From assembly GCA_964388275.1 (NCBI GenBank), contig CAYLZD010000026.1, forward strand, positions 1-57,080: a DNA stretch of 57,080 nucleotides. The letters are read 5' to 3'. This document shows, piece after piece, positions 1-8,590 of this stretch; within the stretch, counting starts at the first letter, position 1; each line of letters starts with the position of its first letter. Origin of the DNA: JARYLZ01 sp964388275. Lineage in GTDB: Bacteria; Bacteroidota; Ignavibacteria; SZUA-365. The notes under the pieces were generated by a model. The model ran no database searches and was not told the origin of the DNA. It worked only from the letters and a program-made list of their open reading frames with translations. Position numbers and translations under genes: made by a program.

Positions 1-36
1 CCGAAGATCACATGGCTTCGGCAAACCGTTTTTTTT
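1..36 (+). terminator. Probable intrinsic terminator, cut by the window edge
   Basis: CCGAAG (1-6) pairs with CTTCGG (16-21), and eight T follow at 29-36. The seven bases between the stem and the T run (CAAACCG) suggest that the stem continues to the left of the window, which would make a longer hairpin ending directly at the T run. It would end a plus-strand gene outside the window. Bases 37-152 show nothing recognisable. Confidence 0.4.
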
Positions 37-152
37 GACTCTTTCGTGTATCCGGCGACTTTGGAGATCCATACGTCCTGCCGAAAGCGTCGCAGTCCGC
101 TGAAGTCCGGGCATCGCCCGATCGCCGTATATGGCTCGATGTGCGCTTCGAG

Positions 153-584
153 CTAACCTTTGACGGGTCCCCGCTCCATGGCTTCAAGGAAATTCGCGGG
201 CGGACGTGTCGGCTTGCCAGTGCGTATACTCTGAAATGCGTGAATTGTGTGGCCTTTCGCCAGCAGAATTCCATCGCGCTCCCGTCTGACCGCATAATCG
301 ATGCGCAGGCGCGCCTGCCTGAAATCGTGAGCCGTGCTCTCGATGAGCAGCAGGTCGTCGTATCGCGCGGGCTGCATGTATTCGCAATGCGCTTCAATCA
401 GCGGCAGGCGGGTGCCGTCCGCCTCCAGTTCCGCGTACGGCAATCCGAATGAACGCAACATTTCCGTGCGGCCGACTTCGAAATACTCGAAATACTTGCC
501 GTTATACACGATGTGCATCTGATCCGTGTCGGCGTATCGCACACGGATGGTCGCGGTATGGGAACGCGATGCCGGAGGCGTCAT
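153..584 (-). CDS. Acyl-CoA thioesterase, YbgC/FadM hotdog family
   Basis: A 143-residue single hotdog-fold protein. The N-terminal motif RVRYADTDQMHIVYNGKYFEY contains the family signature YxDTDxxGxVxxxxY with the catalytic Asp, and length matches YbgC/4-hydroxybenzoyl-CoA thioesterases (about 130-150). Such enzymes hydrolyse acyl-CoA thioesters in the cytoplasm; the substrate cannot be read from sequence. I take ATG 584 as start rather than TTG 587 because GGAG lies about 9 bases upstream. It is the last gene of the minus-strand operon, 6 bases after the accA stop, which suggests a role near fatty-acid metabolism (inference). Confidence 0.85.
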   Translation of the reverse strand: MTPPASRSHTATIRVRYADTDQMHIVYNGKYFEYFEVGRTEMLRSFGLPYAELEADGTRLPLIEAHCEYMQPARYDDLLLIESTAHDFRQARLRIDYAVRRERDGILLAKGHTIHAFQSIRTGKPTRPPANFLEAMERGPVKG

Positions 585-590
585 CAAATG

Positions 591-1541
591 CTACTCCGCC
601 ACCTTGCCCATGGCGGAAAATTTCCTTATGCGCCTTATCACAAGCTGATCCGGCTTTATTTTCAGCAGGGAAGCGAGCTCCTCGCTCAGAGCTTCCTTTA
701 AAAGCCTCGCCGCCTCGGACGGATTCCTGTGCGCTCCTCCGAGCGGCTCCGGAACTATGCGATCTATGATCCCCTCTTCCAGCAGATCCGGCGCGGTAAG
801 CCGCAGAGCTTCAGCCGCCTGCTCCTTGTAATCCCAGCTTCTCCAGAGAATGCTGGAACAGGACTCGGGCGCGATGACGGAATACCAGGTGTTCTCGAGC
901 ATCAATATGCGATCCCCGACGCCGATGCCCAATGCCCCGCCGGAAGCGCCCTCGCCGATGATGGCGACGATGATCGGAACAGGCAGTTGAGACATGACGA
1001 ATAGGTTCCGGGCGATGGCTTCCGCCTGGCCGCGCTCCTCGGCTTCGATACCGGGATATGCGCCCGGAGTGTCGATCAGCGTGATCACCGGTTTTCCGAA
1101 CTTGGCCGCCGTTTCCATCAAGCGCAAGGCCTTGCGATAGCCCTCCGGATTGGCCATGCCGAAATTCCTGTAGAGATTGCTCTTGGTGTCGCGTCCCTTC
1201 TGATGGCCGATGACCATGACGGTCCTGCCCTCGAGTTGGGCAAATCCCCCGACGATCGCCTTGTCGTCGGCAAAGCGCCGGTCGCCGTGCAATTCAGTGA
1301 AATCGGTAAAAACCCGTGAAATGTAATCGAGCGTGTAGGGGCGGTCCGGATGCCGCGCGAGCTGCACTTTTTGCCAGCGCGTGAGATTCGAATAGACTGA
1401 GCGCCGTAATTCGTCTATTCTCGTCTCGAGCGCGGCTATTTCACCGCCGATATCGAGATCCTGCATCACGGATTTCATCTCTTCTATTTTCTTCTCGAGC
1501 TCGAGGATGGGTTTTTCGAATTCAAGCACCGTTTTCGGCAT
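591..1541 (-). CDS. accA: Acetyl-CoA carboxylase carboxyltransferase, alpha subunit
   Basis: A 316-residue AccA. It transfers the carboxyl group from biotin-BCCP to acetyl-CoA to make malonyl-CoA, together with AccD, which is not in this window. The N-terminus LEFEKPILELEKKIEEM is the usual AccA coiled-coil start, followed by the crotonase-like core with LIDTPGAYPGIEAEERGQ and GEGASGGALGIGVGD, both standard for the family. Start: the ATG at 1541 gives the family's normal N-terminus and has GGAGG upstream; an upstream ATG at 1562 has no ribosome site. The gene start overlaps the 3' end of the glycosyltransferase gene by 20 bases. Confidence 0.95.
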   Translation of the reverse strand: MPKTVLEFEKPILELEKKIEEMKSVMQDLDIGGEIAALETRIDELRRSVYSNLTRWQKVQLARHPDRPYTLDYISRVFTDFTELHGDRRFADDKAIVGGFAQLEGRTVMVIGHQKGRDTKSNLYRNFGMANPEGYRKALRLMETAAKFGKPVITLIDTPGAYPGIEAEERGQAEAIARNLFVMSQLPVPIIVAIIGEGASGGALGIGVGDRILMLENTWYSVIAPESCSSILWRSWDYKEQAAEALRLTAPDLLEEGIIDRIVPEPLGGAHRNPSEAARLLKEALSEELASLLKIKPDQLVIRRIRKFSAMGKVAE

Positions 1542-3594
1542 GTCCTTGTTCGCCTCCTTCATTGTTGCGCTTGCCGCGCATGATACAGAAAAGCGCGGTC
1601 CGCAGCATTATTTCTATGTCCATAAAAACGGAGTGATTTCTCGCATACTGCACGGCCAGCTTCAGGCGTTCATCGTCATGGATTTTTTCCGGATAACGAA
1701 GTTGTATCAGGCCTGTGATTCCGGGTTTTCCAAGATACATGCCCCTGCTCGCATCCGCAAGATCGGCCGGGACGCCCACCAGGGACTTTCTGCCTCTGAG
1801 CACCGCGGGCATCGCGCGAACGAAGTTCCTCACCGAACACGCGCGATCCGGCGGCGGTTTCGGGAGCAGGAAAACCACGGGTCCCAAGACAATCAGGGTT
1901 GTCAGCGCCGCCGTCGAATCCATGACGCGTTTGATGAATCGATTGCCGGCTCTCAACAGGTTGTAATCCACGTCGATCAGCGGCACGCTCGATATCTGGT
2001 CTATGCCGGCCTTCCCTATTATCGCGCCCATTCCGGGCGACACGACGCGGAAATGCGCGTTCCCGCCTCGGGTCCTGTGTATGATGGAGAGTATTTCGGA
2101 ATATGAAAGCGCGTCGGGCGCGAAAATCACGTCCGTAATTCCGCGGCTGGCGATCACCTTGCCGATGTTGTCCACGCTTCCAAGTATCTCGACGCCGCTC
2201 CGTGTTTCACCCGAGTGTTTGTGGGTGACGTCGATCAGCCCGACAATCCTGTACGCGCCCGCTTCATAGCGCCGCAGGCGGTCGAGCACGGAGAGCGCCT
2301 GCTCGGTTATGCCGACCAGCAGCGTCGGGCGTCCGGTGATCAAGCTCATGCGGCGGCGCGTCGACAGCACGGCCGCCATGAGACGCCATCCGGGCAGCAG
2401 GAAGAACGATATGCCCCCCGCGAGTATCACGACGAAGCGGCTGAACGCATATTCCTTGAAAAAGTACGTCACGGAGGAAAGCAGCAGAAATCCCGCCGCC
2501 GCTCCGACGGCCGAACGAAACACCGGATAATCGCGTCCCGAATATGAGCCCGAAACCAGCTGCGTGAGCGCGAACACGCACGCGGCGGCGAGATAGACCG
2601 TCGGATAGGCGTAATCCGGAAAACCGAAGAAGCCCCCGTTGCGCAGCAGCTCGGCGGACGCCAGCGCCAGGACGGCCAGAGCCGCGTCGGCCGCCACCGG
2701 GGCCAGGCGGGCGGCCGCGCGGCCGGCGATAGAAACGTACTGCCGCAGGCGTATGCCCAGGCCGATGAGAAACCGCGTCGGCGCCTTCGCCTTCAGATTC
2801 TTGTGCGCGAAGACTTCCATCGCGCGATAGAACAACGCCTGCGAATCTATGCTGCTCCTCCGCGTGCTCTCTCCGCCGTAATGAATGATCCGTGTCGAAT
2901 GGACGTACATGATTTTCCAGCCCGACGACTGAATCCTGTGGCACCAGTCCAGATCCTCGCCGTACATGAAGTACGATTCGTCGAGACCGCCCACCTGTTC
3001 GTACACCTCGCGGCGGAGCATCATGAAAGATCCCGAGATGGCATCCACTTCGTAAGTCTCGTCCTCGTTCAGGAAGGTCATGTTGTAACGCGCGAAAAGA
3101 CGGGAACGCGGGAACAGCGCGCTCAGTCCCGTCAATTTGGAGAACGACACCCAGGGAGACGGGAAGCTGCGCCTGCAGGCCGGTTCAAGGGCGCCGCTGG
3201 GCGTTATGATCTTGCACCCGGCCATGCCCGTTTTCGGGTTGCATGCAAAGTGGCCCAGCATGGTTTGAATGGTATCTTCCTGCACCAGGGTGTCGGGATT
3301 GAGCAGGAGGATGAATCGGCCCCTGCAGACGGCGAGGGCGATGTTGTTGGCGCGGGCGAAGCCGACGTTTTCGGAATTCCCGAACAACCTCACATCGGGA
3401 AACGAAACGCGCAGCATTTCGGCGCTGCCGTCATCCGAGTTGTTGTCGACCACGAGAATCTCGTGGGAAATGTCCGCGAGGGACAGTCTCAACGAGTGGA
3501 GACAATTCTCCAGCAGGTCCCGCACATTGTAATTGACGATGATCACCGAGACCAGCGGGCCGTCTCCGGCGGCCGTCGATTGCGATTCGATCAT
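1522..3594 (-). CDS. Fusion: GT2 glycosyltransferase + degenerate polyprenyl-phosphate sugar transferase
   Basis: A 690-residue protein. Residues 1-270 are a GT-A glycosyltransferase of family 2 (VSVIIVNYN, DNNSDDGS, LLNPDT as the DxD-like site, GEDLDWCHR). Residues 290-430 hold about four membrane segments. Residues 430-560 are a CoA-binding/Rossmann-like part (TLLVGITEQ) as in WbaP/WcaJ enzymes. The C-terminus has KRVMD and KPGITGLIQ of the bacterial sugar transferase domain. That last domain is short: the KFRSM segment is absent and the position of the catalytic Asp-Glu pair (usually SLDELPQ) reads NFVRAMP. I infer that it may not transfer phosphosugars. It probably works in envelope polysaccharide synthesis. 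Confidence 0.8.
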   Translation of the reverse strand: MIESQSTAAGDGPLVSVIIVNYNVRDLLENCLHSLRLSLADISHEILVVDNNSDDGSAEMLRVSFPDVRLFGNSENVGFARANNIALAVCRGRFILLLNPDTLVQEDTIQTMLGHFACNPKTGMAGCKIITPSGALEPACRRSFPSPWVSFSKLTGLSALFPRSRLFARYNMTFLNEDETYEVDAISGSFMMLRREVYEQVGGLDESYFMYGEDLDWCHRIQSSGWKIMYVHSTRIIHYGGESTRRSSIDSQALFYRAMEVFAHKNLKAKAPTRFLIGLGIRLRQYVSIAGRAAARLAPVAADAALAVLALASAELLRNGGFFGFPDYAYPTVYLAAACVFALTQLVSGSYSGRDYPVFRSAVGAAAGFLLLSSVTYFFKEYAFSRFVVILAGGISFFLLPGWRLMAAVLSTRRRMSLITGRPTLLVGITEQALSVLDRLRRYEAGAYRIVGLIDVTHKHSGETRSGVEILGSVDNIGKVIASRGITDVIFAPDALSYSEILSIIHRTRGGNAHFRVVSPGMGAIIGKAGIDQISSVPLIDVDYNLLRAGNRFIKRVMDSTAALTTLIVLGPVVFLLPKPPPDRACSVRNFVRAMPAVLRGRKSLVGVPADLADASRGMYLGKPGITGLIQLRYPEKIHDDERLKLAVQYARNHSVFMDIEIMLRTALFCIMRGKRNNEGGEQGHAENGA

Positions 3595-3667
3595 GCTGTC
3601 GGAATGCTGTGCCGACCGTGGAATTCCGGCGTCGTGTCCAGGCCGCGCGGGCGGGCGCCGCCTCCCG

Positions 3668-4282
3668 TCAAGCCGGCTGCTGAACTCTGGCCATTTCCTC
3701 CAATGTTACCATCGGCAGCCGAAAACGGGCGTCGAAGGACTTGTCGCCTTTGAGCGAAGGATGGCTCGATTCTATGCCGCCGACCGTGACCTCAATGTCG
3801 CCTTCACCGTCCAATATCTCCCTGTTGAGACCGAGATTGATAGCTGACGGCGATTTCTTTATGAACCGCAGGCCTCCCGTGATCCGTCCGCCGGCGGACA
3901 TTTTGCTGCTGCCATCCACCAGTTCCATCACCCAAAAACGGCAGGCCTCGGCGTCGTCGGAATAGTCCTTGCTCGTTCCTTCTGCGAACACGGGAAACTG
4001 CAAAGCCAGCACATACCCCGGCTTCCCTTCCTGTTCCTTCTCCGTGATTATCAGCACGCTGGTCTGCCCGTCGATCAGCGAGAAACCCGACCCGATTTTA
4101 TACTTTCCGCTTTCGCCCTCGGCGGTGAAGCGCGCGTTTTCGATGATGAAGCCCCTGTCGCTGCCGATGAGCTCCATTTTCGCGGCTTCCGCAGCGCCCG
4201 CCTTGTCGCCGGGCTGCTGTCCCTGTTTGGCGCAACCGGCGAAGATCATCGCGGCGACTGACAAGATGGTTAAAGTTCTCAT
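3668..4282 (-). CDS. Predicted lipoprotein of unknown function
   Basis: A 204-residue protein with a signal peptide ending in a lipobox (MIFAGC, Cys at about residue 17), so it is probably anchored in a membrane. After a short Ala/Gly/Lys linker comes a domain of beta-rich sequence that I do not recognise; it contains one further Cys. The ATG at 4282 is chosen because GGAGG lies 5-9 bases upstream; an in-frame ATG eight codons earlier has none and would spoil the signal peptide. It sits between pyrC (62 bases upstream) and the glycosyltransferase fusion (73 bases downstream) in the same direction. Confidence 0.7.
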   Translation of the reverse strand: MRTLTILSVAAMIFAGCAKQGQQPGDKAGAAEAAKMELIGSDRGFIIENARFTAEGESGKYKIGSGFSLIDGQTSVLIITEKEQEGKPGYVLALQFPVFAEGTSKDYSDDAEACRFWVMELVDGSSKMSAGGRITGGLRFIKKSPSAINLGLNREILDGEGDIEVTVGGIESSHPSLKGDKSFDARFRLPMVTLEEMARVQQPA

Positions 4283-4344
4283 GGATGCCTCCAAATTGCG
4301 TTTCAACTCAATTGCGATAAGATACTTTTTTTTCGGTTACTCCG

Positions 4345-5622
4345 CTACACGCGCGTCCAGACCAGCTGGTCCTTGTTGAAAATGCCGAGGGGTTTTCCTT
4401 TCAGAAGCATCCCGTCGAAGGGACAGTTTCTCGAGCGGGAACGGAATTGGGCCGCGTCGACCCGCCATTCCAATTCCGGATGGAAGAAGGTTAAATTCGC
4501 GCGCTCCCCTTCCTCGAGCCTGATCTCGTGCTGACGAAGTATGCGACGAGGATTCACCGAGAACAGCTCCACCAGCCGGTGAAGAGATATGTAATTCTGG
4601 TCCAGCAGCTCGGTGACGGCCAGACCGATCGCCGTCTCGAGTCCGATCATGCCGAAAGGCGCGTTGATGAATTCGACTTCCTTTTCGAAGGACGCGTGCG
4701 GCGCATGGTCGGTGGCGATGGCGTCGACCACGCCGTCCCTGATCGCTTCCTTGACCGCCATCGCATCGTCGCGTGTCCGCAAGGGAGGATTGACCTTGAA
4801 AACCGTGTCGAAGCCGCGCACGCTCTCGTCGGTGAGCGTGAAATGATGCGGAGCGGCTTCACAGGTGACGCGCAGGCCCTTTTCCTTGGCGGAGCGCACG
4901 GCATCCAGGGCTCCGCTCGTGCTGGCGTGGGCCAGATGGTACAGGCCGTCCACATATTCGACCACCGCCACGTCCCTCATCACGACGACGTCCTCGGCGA
5001 GACGCGGTATGCCGGGCAATCCGAGTTGCGTGGAAACATACCCCTCGTTCATGGCGCCTCCCTGGAACAGCGAGGGCTCCTCGGCGTGCTGTATGATGGG
5101 CGCGTCGACGAGCCGCGCATATTCGAGGGCTACTCTCAGGAGTTTGCCGTTGTGGACGCAGCTGCCGTCGTCGGAAAAGGCCACCGCGCCGGAATCCCGC
5201 AGCTCCACCATCGGCGTCAATTCCGCGCCGGCCCTGCCCTTGGTCACGGCCGCGATGGGGAGCACGTCGACAGGGAAATGCTCGCACTTGCGCATTATCG
5301 ATAGCACCGCTTCGGCCGTGTCGAGAGGCGGACTGGTATTCGGCATGCAGGCGGCGGCGGTGAATCCGCCCGCGGCGGCGGCCAGAGCGCCGCTTGCCAG
5401 AGTCTCCTTGTGCTCCTGGCCGGGCTCTCGGAAATGGACGTGCATGTCGCAAAAACCCGGCGCCACGACGGCGCCGTCGAGATCGAAGAGTTCCTCTCCG
5501 GAATGATCGATACGGTCGGCTATCCTGTCGATAATGCCGTCGACCACCCGGATGTCCCGCACGCCGTCGAGACCCGTGACCGGATCGACAGCGAGGCCGC
5601 GCCTGAAAAGGTATGATGCCAT
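4345..5622 (-). CDS. pyrC: Dihydroorotase, class I
   Basis: A 425-residue amidohydrolase that closes carbamoyl-aspartate to dihydroorotate, third step of pyrimidine synthesis. DMHVHFREPG is the metal-binding HxH motif of class I dihydroorotases, followed by AAACMPNTSP, a histidine at IQHAEEPS, LAHASTSGALD, and IATDHAPH with the catalytic Asp; the carboxylated Lys of class II enzymes is not required here. It starts 3 bases after the pyrB stop, so the two are probably translated together. Class I enzymes often form a complex with aspartate carbamoyltransferase (family knowledge), which fits the adjacency. Confidence 0.95.
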   Translation of the reverse strand: MASYLFRRGLAVDPVTGLDGVRDIRVVDGIIDRIADRIDHSGEELFDLDGAVVAPGFCDMHVHFREPGQEHKETLASGALAAAAGGFTAAACMPNTSPPLDTAEAVLSIMRKCEHFPVDVLPIAAVTKGRAGAELTPMVELRDSGAVAFSDDGSCVHNGKLLRVALEYARLVDAPIIQHAEEPSLFQGGAMNEGYVSTQLGLPGIPRLAEDVVVMRDVAVVEYVDGLYHLAHASTSGALDAVRSAKEKGLRVTCEAAPHHFTLTDESVRGFDTVFKVNPPLRTRDDAMAVKEAIRDGVVDAIATDHAPHASFEKEVEFINAPFGMIGLETAIGLAVTELLDQNYISLHRLVELFSVNPRRILRQHEIRLEEGERANLTFFHPELEWRVDAAQFRSRSRNCPFDGMLLKGKPLGIFNKDQLVWTRV

Positions 5623-5625
5623 GTG

Positions 5626-6552
5626 CTATTCCGATTTCGTTCCAAGAAGATAGAGCACCGCCATGCGCACCGCCACGCCGTTGGTCACCTGCGGCAGTAT
5701 GACGGACTGGAGTCCGTCGGCGACCTCGGAATCGATTTCCACTCCGCGGTTCATGGGCCCCGGATGCAGGACGGTGATTTCGCGCCCGAGTCTTTCGAGC
5801 CGATCCACCGTCAGGCCGAAAACCGCGTGGAATTCCCTCAACGTCGGGAAATACCCCCCCGCCTGACGCTCGAGCTGTATTCGAAGCACGTTCACCGCGT
5901 CGCACCATGCGAGCGCCTCGTCGAGACGCGTGAACACGCGAACCCCGAGGCGCTCGATATGCAGGGGCAGAAGCGTCGGCGGAGCGCACACAGCCACATC
6001 GGCGCCGACGGCGGTCAGGCCGAATATGTTCGAACGCGCGACACGCGAATGCAGGATGTCGCCGACTATCAGAATATTCGCGCCTTCCAGCGAGCCCAGC
6101 GCTTTCTTCAGCGTGAACATGTCGAGAAGCGCCTGCGTGGGGTGTTCATGCGCGCCGTCTCCGGCGTTTATGAAACGCGAGGTGCACCTGCCCTTCAGAA
6201 ATTCGCAGGCGCCGGCGGCGGAATGCCGCATGACCACCATGTCCACCTTCATCGCCTCGATGTTGCGCGCCGTGTCGAGAAGGGTTTCGCCCTTGCTGAC
6301 GCTGCTGGTCGATGCCGCGAAGTTCACCACGTCGGCCGAGAGCCGCCTCTCCGCCAATTCGAAGGATATGCGCGTGCGGGTCGAGTTTTCGAAAAACAGA
6401 TTTACTATGGTCTTGCCCTGAAGGGTCGGAACCTTCTTCACGGGCCGGTCCAGCACTTCGAGGAAAGTGTCGGTTGAAGAAAGTATGAGCTCGATGTCCT
6501 CGCGAGGCACGCCGTCAAGACCGAGAAGATGGTCGATGCTGAGAGATGGCAT
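5626..6552 (-). CDS. pyrB: Aspartate carbamoyltransferase, catalytic subunit
   Basis: A 308-residue enzyme that joins carbamoyl phosphate to aspartate. FFENSTRTRISFE is the carbamoyl-phosphate loop, VMRHSAAGACEF carries the conserved His, and HEHPTQALLDMFTL and HPGPMNRGVEID are both standard. No regulatory subunit gene (pyrI) is nearby, as in Gram-positive and many FCB genomes. It begins 13 bases after the pyrR stop and runs into pyrC 3 bases downstream. Confidence 0.95.
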   Translation of the reverse strand: MPSLSIDHLLGLDGVPREDIELILSSTDTFLEVLDRPVKKVPTLQGKTIVNLFFENSTRTRISFELAERRLSADVVNFAASTSSVSKGETLLDTARNIEAMKVDMVVMRHSAAGACEFLKGRCTSRFINAGDGAHEHPTQALLDMFTLKKALGSLEGANILIVGDILHSRVARSNIFGLTAVGADVAVCAPPTLLPLHIERLGVRVFTRLDEALAWCDAVNVLRIQLERQAGGYFPTLREFHAVFGLTVDRLERLGREITVLHPGPMNRGVEIDSEVADGLQSVILPQVTNGVAVRMAVLYLLGTKSE

Positions 6553-6565
6553 TCGATTTTTTCGA

Positions 6566-7111
6566 TTAATGTGCGCTTTGCGTGATGAGGTCTATGCCGT
6601 CGGCGCCGTCGACTTCGCGGAGTCTGACCCGGATTTCCTCGCCGCGAGAAGTCGTGATGGTCTTGCCGGTGAAATCGGCGCGAATCGGGAGTTCCCTGTG
6701 TCCGCGATCCACGATGACGACCAGCTGTATCGTTCTCGGACGCCCGAAATCGATGAGCGCGTCGAGCGCGGAACGCACGGTGCGTCCGGTGAAAAGCACG
6801 TCGTCGGCTAAAATGATATGTTTGTCGGAAATGTCGAATGGTATGCTGGAAGCGCGGACTTCGGGCTGCCTCAGATGCTGCCGCACGTCATCCCGGTAAA
6901 GGGTCACGTCCAGAACTCCGAGCGGCAGTTCCGTCCCTTCTATAGCGGTAATCCGGTCCCGCAATCGCAGGGCCACGAATTCCCCCCTGGTGCGCAATCC
7001 TATGATGACGAGATCCTGTGTGCCGTGATTCCGCTCCATGATCTCGTGGGCGAGCCGCGAAATCATGCGGTCGAAACCGGAATCGTCGATTATGTTCTGG
7101 ATTTCGCTCAT
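6566..7111 (-). CDS. pyrR: Bifunctional pyr operon regulator / uracil phosphoribosyltransferase
   Basis: A 181-residue PRT-fold protein. HIILADDVLFTGRTVRSALD is the PRPP-binding loop and is typical of PyrR, as is GLRTRGEFVALRL near the N-terminus. In other bacteria PyrR binds pyr mRNA with UMP and causes attenuation, and has weak uracil phosphoribosyltransferase activity. Start ATG 7111 overlaps the cinA stop as ATGA, which suggests coupled translation; a longer open frame upstream lies inside cinA and is not conserved in kind. I see no clear antiterminator structure ahead of pyrB, so whether it regulates by attenuation here is open. Confidence 0.92.
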   Translation of the reverse strand: MSEIQNIIDDSGFDRMISRLAHEIMERNHGTQDLVIIGLRTRGEFVALRLRDRITAIEGTELPLGVLDVTLYRDDVRQHLRQPEVRASSIPFDISDKHIILADDVLFTGRTVRSALDALIDFGRPRTIQLVVIVDRGHRELPIRADFTGKTITTSRGEEIRVRLREVDGADGIDLITQSAH

Positions 7112-8391
7112 GTTAAAGCCCGATTTTCTTCGTTTTGAGTGATGGCGGACGCGGAAGGCAGGCCGAGCAGACGGCGCCTGAGCAGGTCCAGAGCCGCCTG
7201 GACCGCGCGCATTCGAGTGCGCCCCCGATCCTCGCCGAAGAAGAAGCGATGCGCGTAAGCCGCGCCGGCGACGGAAAGCCCGATCCATACCAGTCCCACC
7301 GGTTTCTCCGGCGTGCCTCCGTCCGGACCGGCTATGCCGGTGATGGAAAGCGCGCAGGAGGTTCCCGAGCGAAGCCGGGCCGCTTCCGCCATGGCGACCG
7401 CCGCCTCGAGGCTGACGGCGCCGTGGGAGACGATGAGGTCCCGCGGAATCCCGAGGAGTTCGCTTTTGCTCGAATTGCTGTACGTGATCACGCCGCGATC
7501 GAAATGCCTCGAACTGCCGGGCGTTTCGGTGATTCGGCTTCCGAGCAGTCCGCCCGTGCAGGATTCGGCCGTCGCGAGCGTCATTCCGCGCTCCACGAGA
7601 AGGGCCCCCACAACCGCTTCGAGCGTGTCGCCGTCGACGCCGAAAATGAATTCGCCGCAGCGTTCAGCTATGAAGGAACGCGCCGCCTCGACGGCCGCCT
7701 CCGCAGCTTCGCGCTCCCGTGAGGTCGCCGTCAGTCTGACGGAAACTCCGAGCGCGGAGGGGAGATATGCCACGGAGACCGCCGGGAAGCGCGCCGCCAG
7801 ATCGTCGAGCCGCAGCGCCAGCAGTGATTCCGGTATTCCGGTTGTCCGCAGGGTCAGCATGCGGCGCGAAACTCCGGACTGAGGAAGCAACACAGGGATG
7901 ATATAATCCTCGGCCATGGCGCGCATTTCCCAGGGGACGCCGGGGGTGACGAAGAAATGCTTCCCGTCCTTGTTGAAGTGAAAACCCGGCGCGGTCCCGT
8001 GCCGGTTCCGCATCACGGAAGCGCCGGCCGGCGTCATGGCCTGATCACGGTTCATGGGGAGTAGTTCCCTGTTGAGCCGCGCGAACATGCGTTCTATATC
8101 CTCGAGAACGGCTTCGGAAAACACCAGCCCGGTTCCGAAAAATTCCACGACCGCCGCCCTGGTCCTGTCATCGTGCGTCGGTCCCAGACCGCCGCTCGTA
8201 ACCACTACGTCGCATCGTTCCCACGCCTCCGCGAAGGCGTCGAGGATTTCGCCGTGCACGTCTCCGACGGTCGTCACCCTTTTCACGAAAATCCCTATCG
8301 CGTTCAGACGCTCGCCGAGCCAGGACGCGTTGGTGTTGATCGTCTGGCCTATTAAAAGTTCGTCGCCTATTGTGATTATTTCAGCGTTCAT
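7108..8391 (-). CDS. cinA: CinA-family protein (nicotinamide-nucleotide amidohydrolase)
   Basis: A 427-residue two-domain protein. The N-terminal MoaB/MogA-like domain (IITIGDELLIGQTINTN, VTSGGLGPTHDD) is linked to ADP-ribose pyrophosphatase activity in the family. The C-terminal CinA domain (TLATAESCTGGLLGSRITE, GSSRHFDRGVITYSN, ITGIAGPDGGTPEKP) deamidates NMN in pyridine-nucleotide recycling. The length is normal. It is the first gene of the operon containing pyrRBC and shares an ATGA with pyrR. Confidence 0.93.
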   Translation of the reverse strand: MNAEIITIGDELLIGQTINTNASWLGERLNAIGIFVKRVTTVGDVHGEILDAFAEAWERCDVVVTSGGLGPTHDDRTRAAVVEFFGTGLVFSEAVLEDIERMFARLNRELLPMNRDQAMTPAGASVMRNRHGTAPGFHFNKDGKHFFVTPGVPWEMRAMAEDYIIPVLLPQSGVSRRMLTLRTTGIPESLLALRLDDLAARFPAVSVAYLPSALGVSVRLTATSREREAAEAAVEAARSFIAERCGEFIFGVDGDTLEAVVGALLVERGMTLATAESCTGGLLGSRITETPGSSRHFDRGVITYSNSSKSELLGIPRDLIVSHGAVSLEAAVAMAEAARLRSGTSCALSITGIAGPDGGTPEKPVGLVWIGLSVAGAAYAHRFFFGEDRGRTRMRAVQAALDLLRRRLLGLPSASAITQNEENRALT

Positions 8392-8412
8392 GTGCTGTCC
8401 GGCAGGATGTTC

Positions 8413-8442
8413 AATATATCACAGCGCCGCGCGGAAAAACAA
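8413..8442 (-). promoter_or_regulatory. Candidate promoter of the cinA-pyr operon
   Basis: On the minus strand TTGTTT (8442-8437) and TATATT (8418-8413) are separated by 18 bases, about 20 bases ahead of the cinA ATG. The same pair of hexamers, 17 bases apart, occurs before the BY-kinase gene. Inferred from sequence only. Confidence 0.45.
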
Positions 8443-8503
8443 TGGCCCCGGCAAAGTCATCGCTCATGCCCGAATCCGTCCGCTGATCGCGCTTCATGCC
8501 TGT

Positions 8504-8530
8504 TTGCATGTTCATCGCCTTGTTTATAAG
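8504..8530 (+). promoter_or_regulatory. Weak candidate promoter for the EF-G paralogue
   Basis: TTGCAT (8504-8509) and TATAAG (8525-8530) with a short 15-base spacer, in the 199-base region between the divergent cinA and EF-G genes. The spacing is poor, so this is tentative. Confidence 0.25.
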
Positions 8531-8590
8531 TTGCATGACTGGAACCGATATAAGGATGATCGGCGCCCGCACATACACATCGGAGGACAC

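Noticed and set aside
8..397. Minus-strand gene of 129 codons at the left edge
   Set aside because: It overlaps the thioesterase gene in another frame and has an unlikely Arg/Ser-rich composition.
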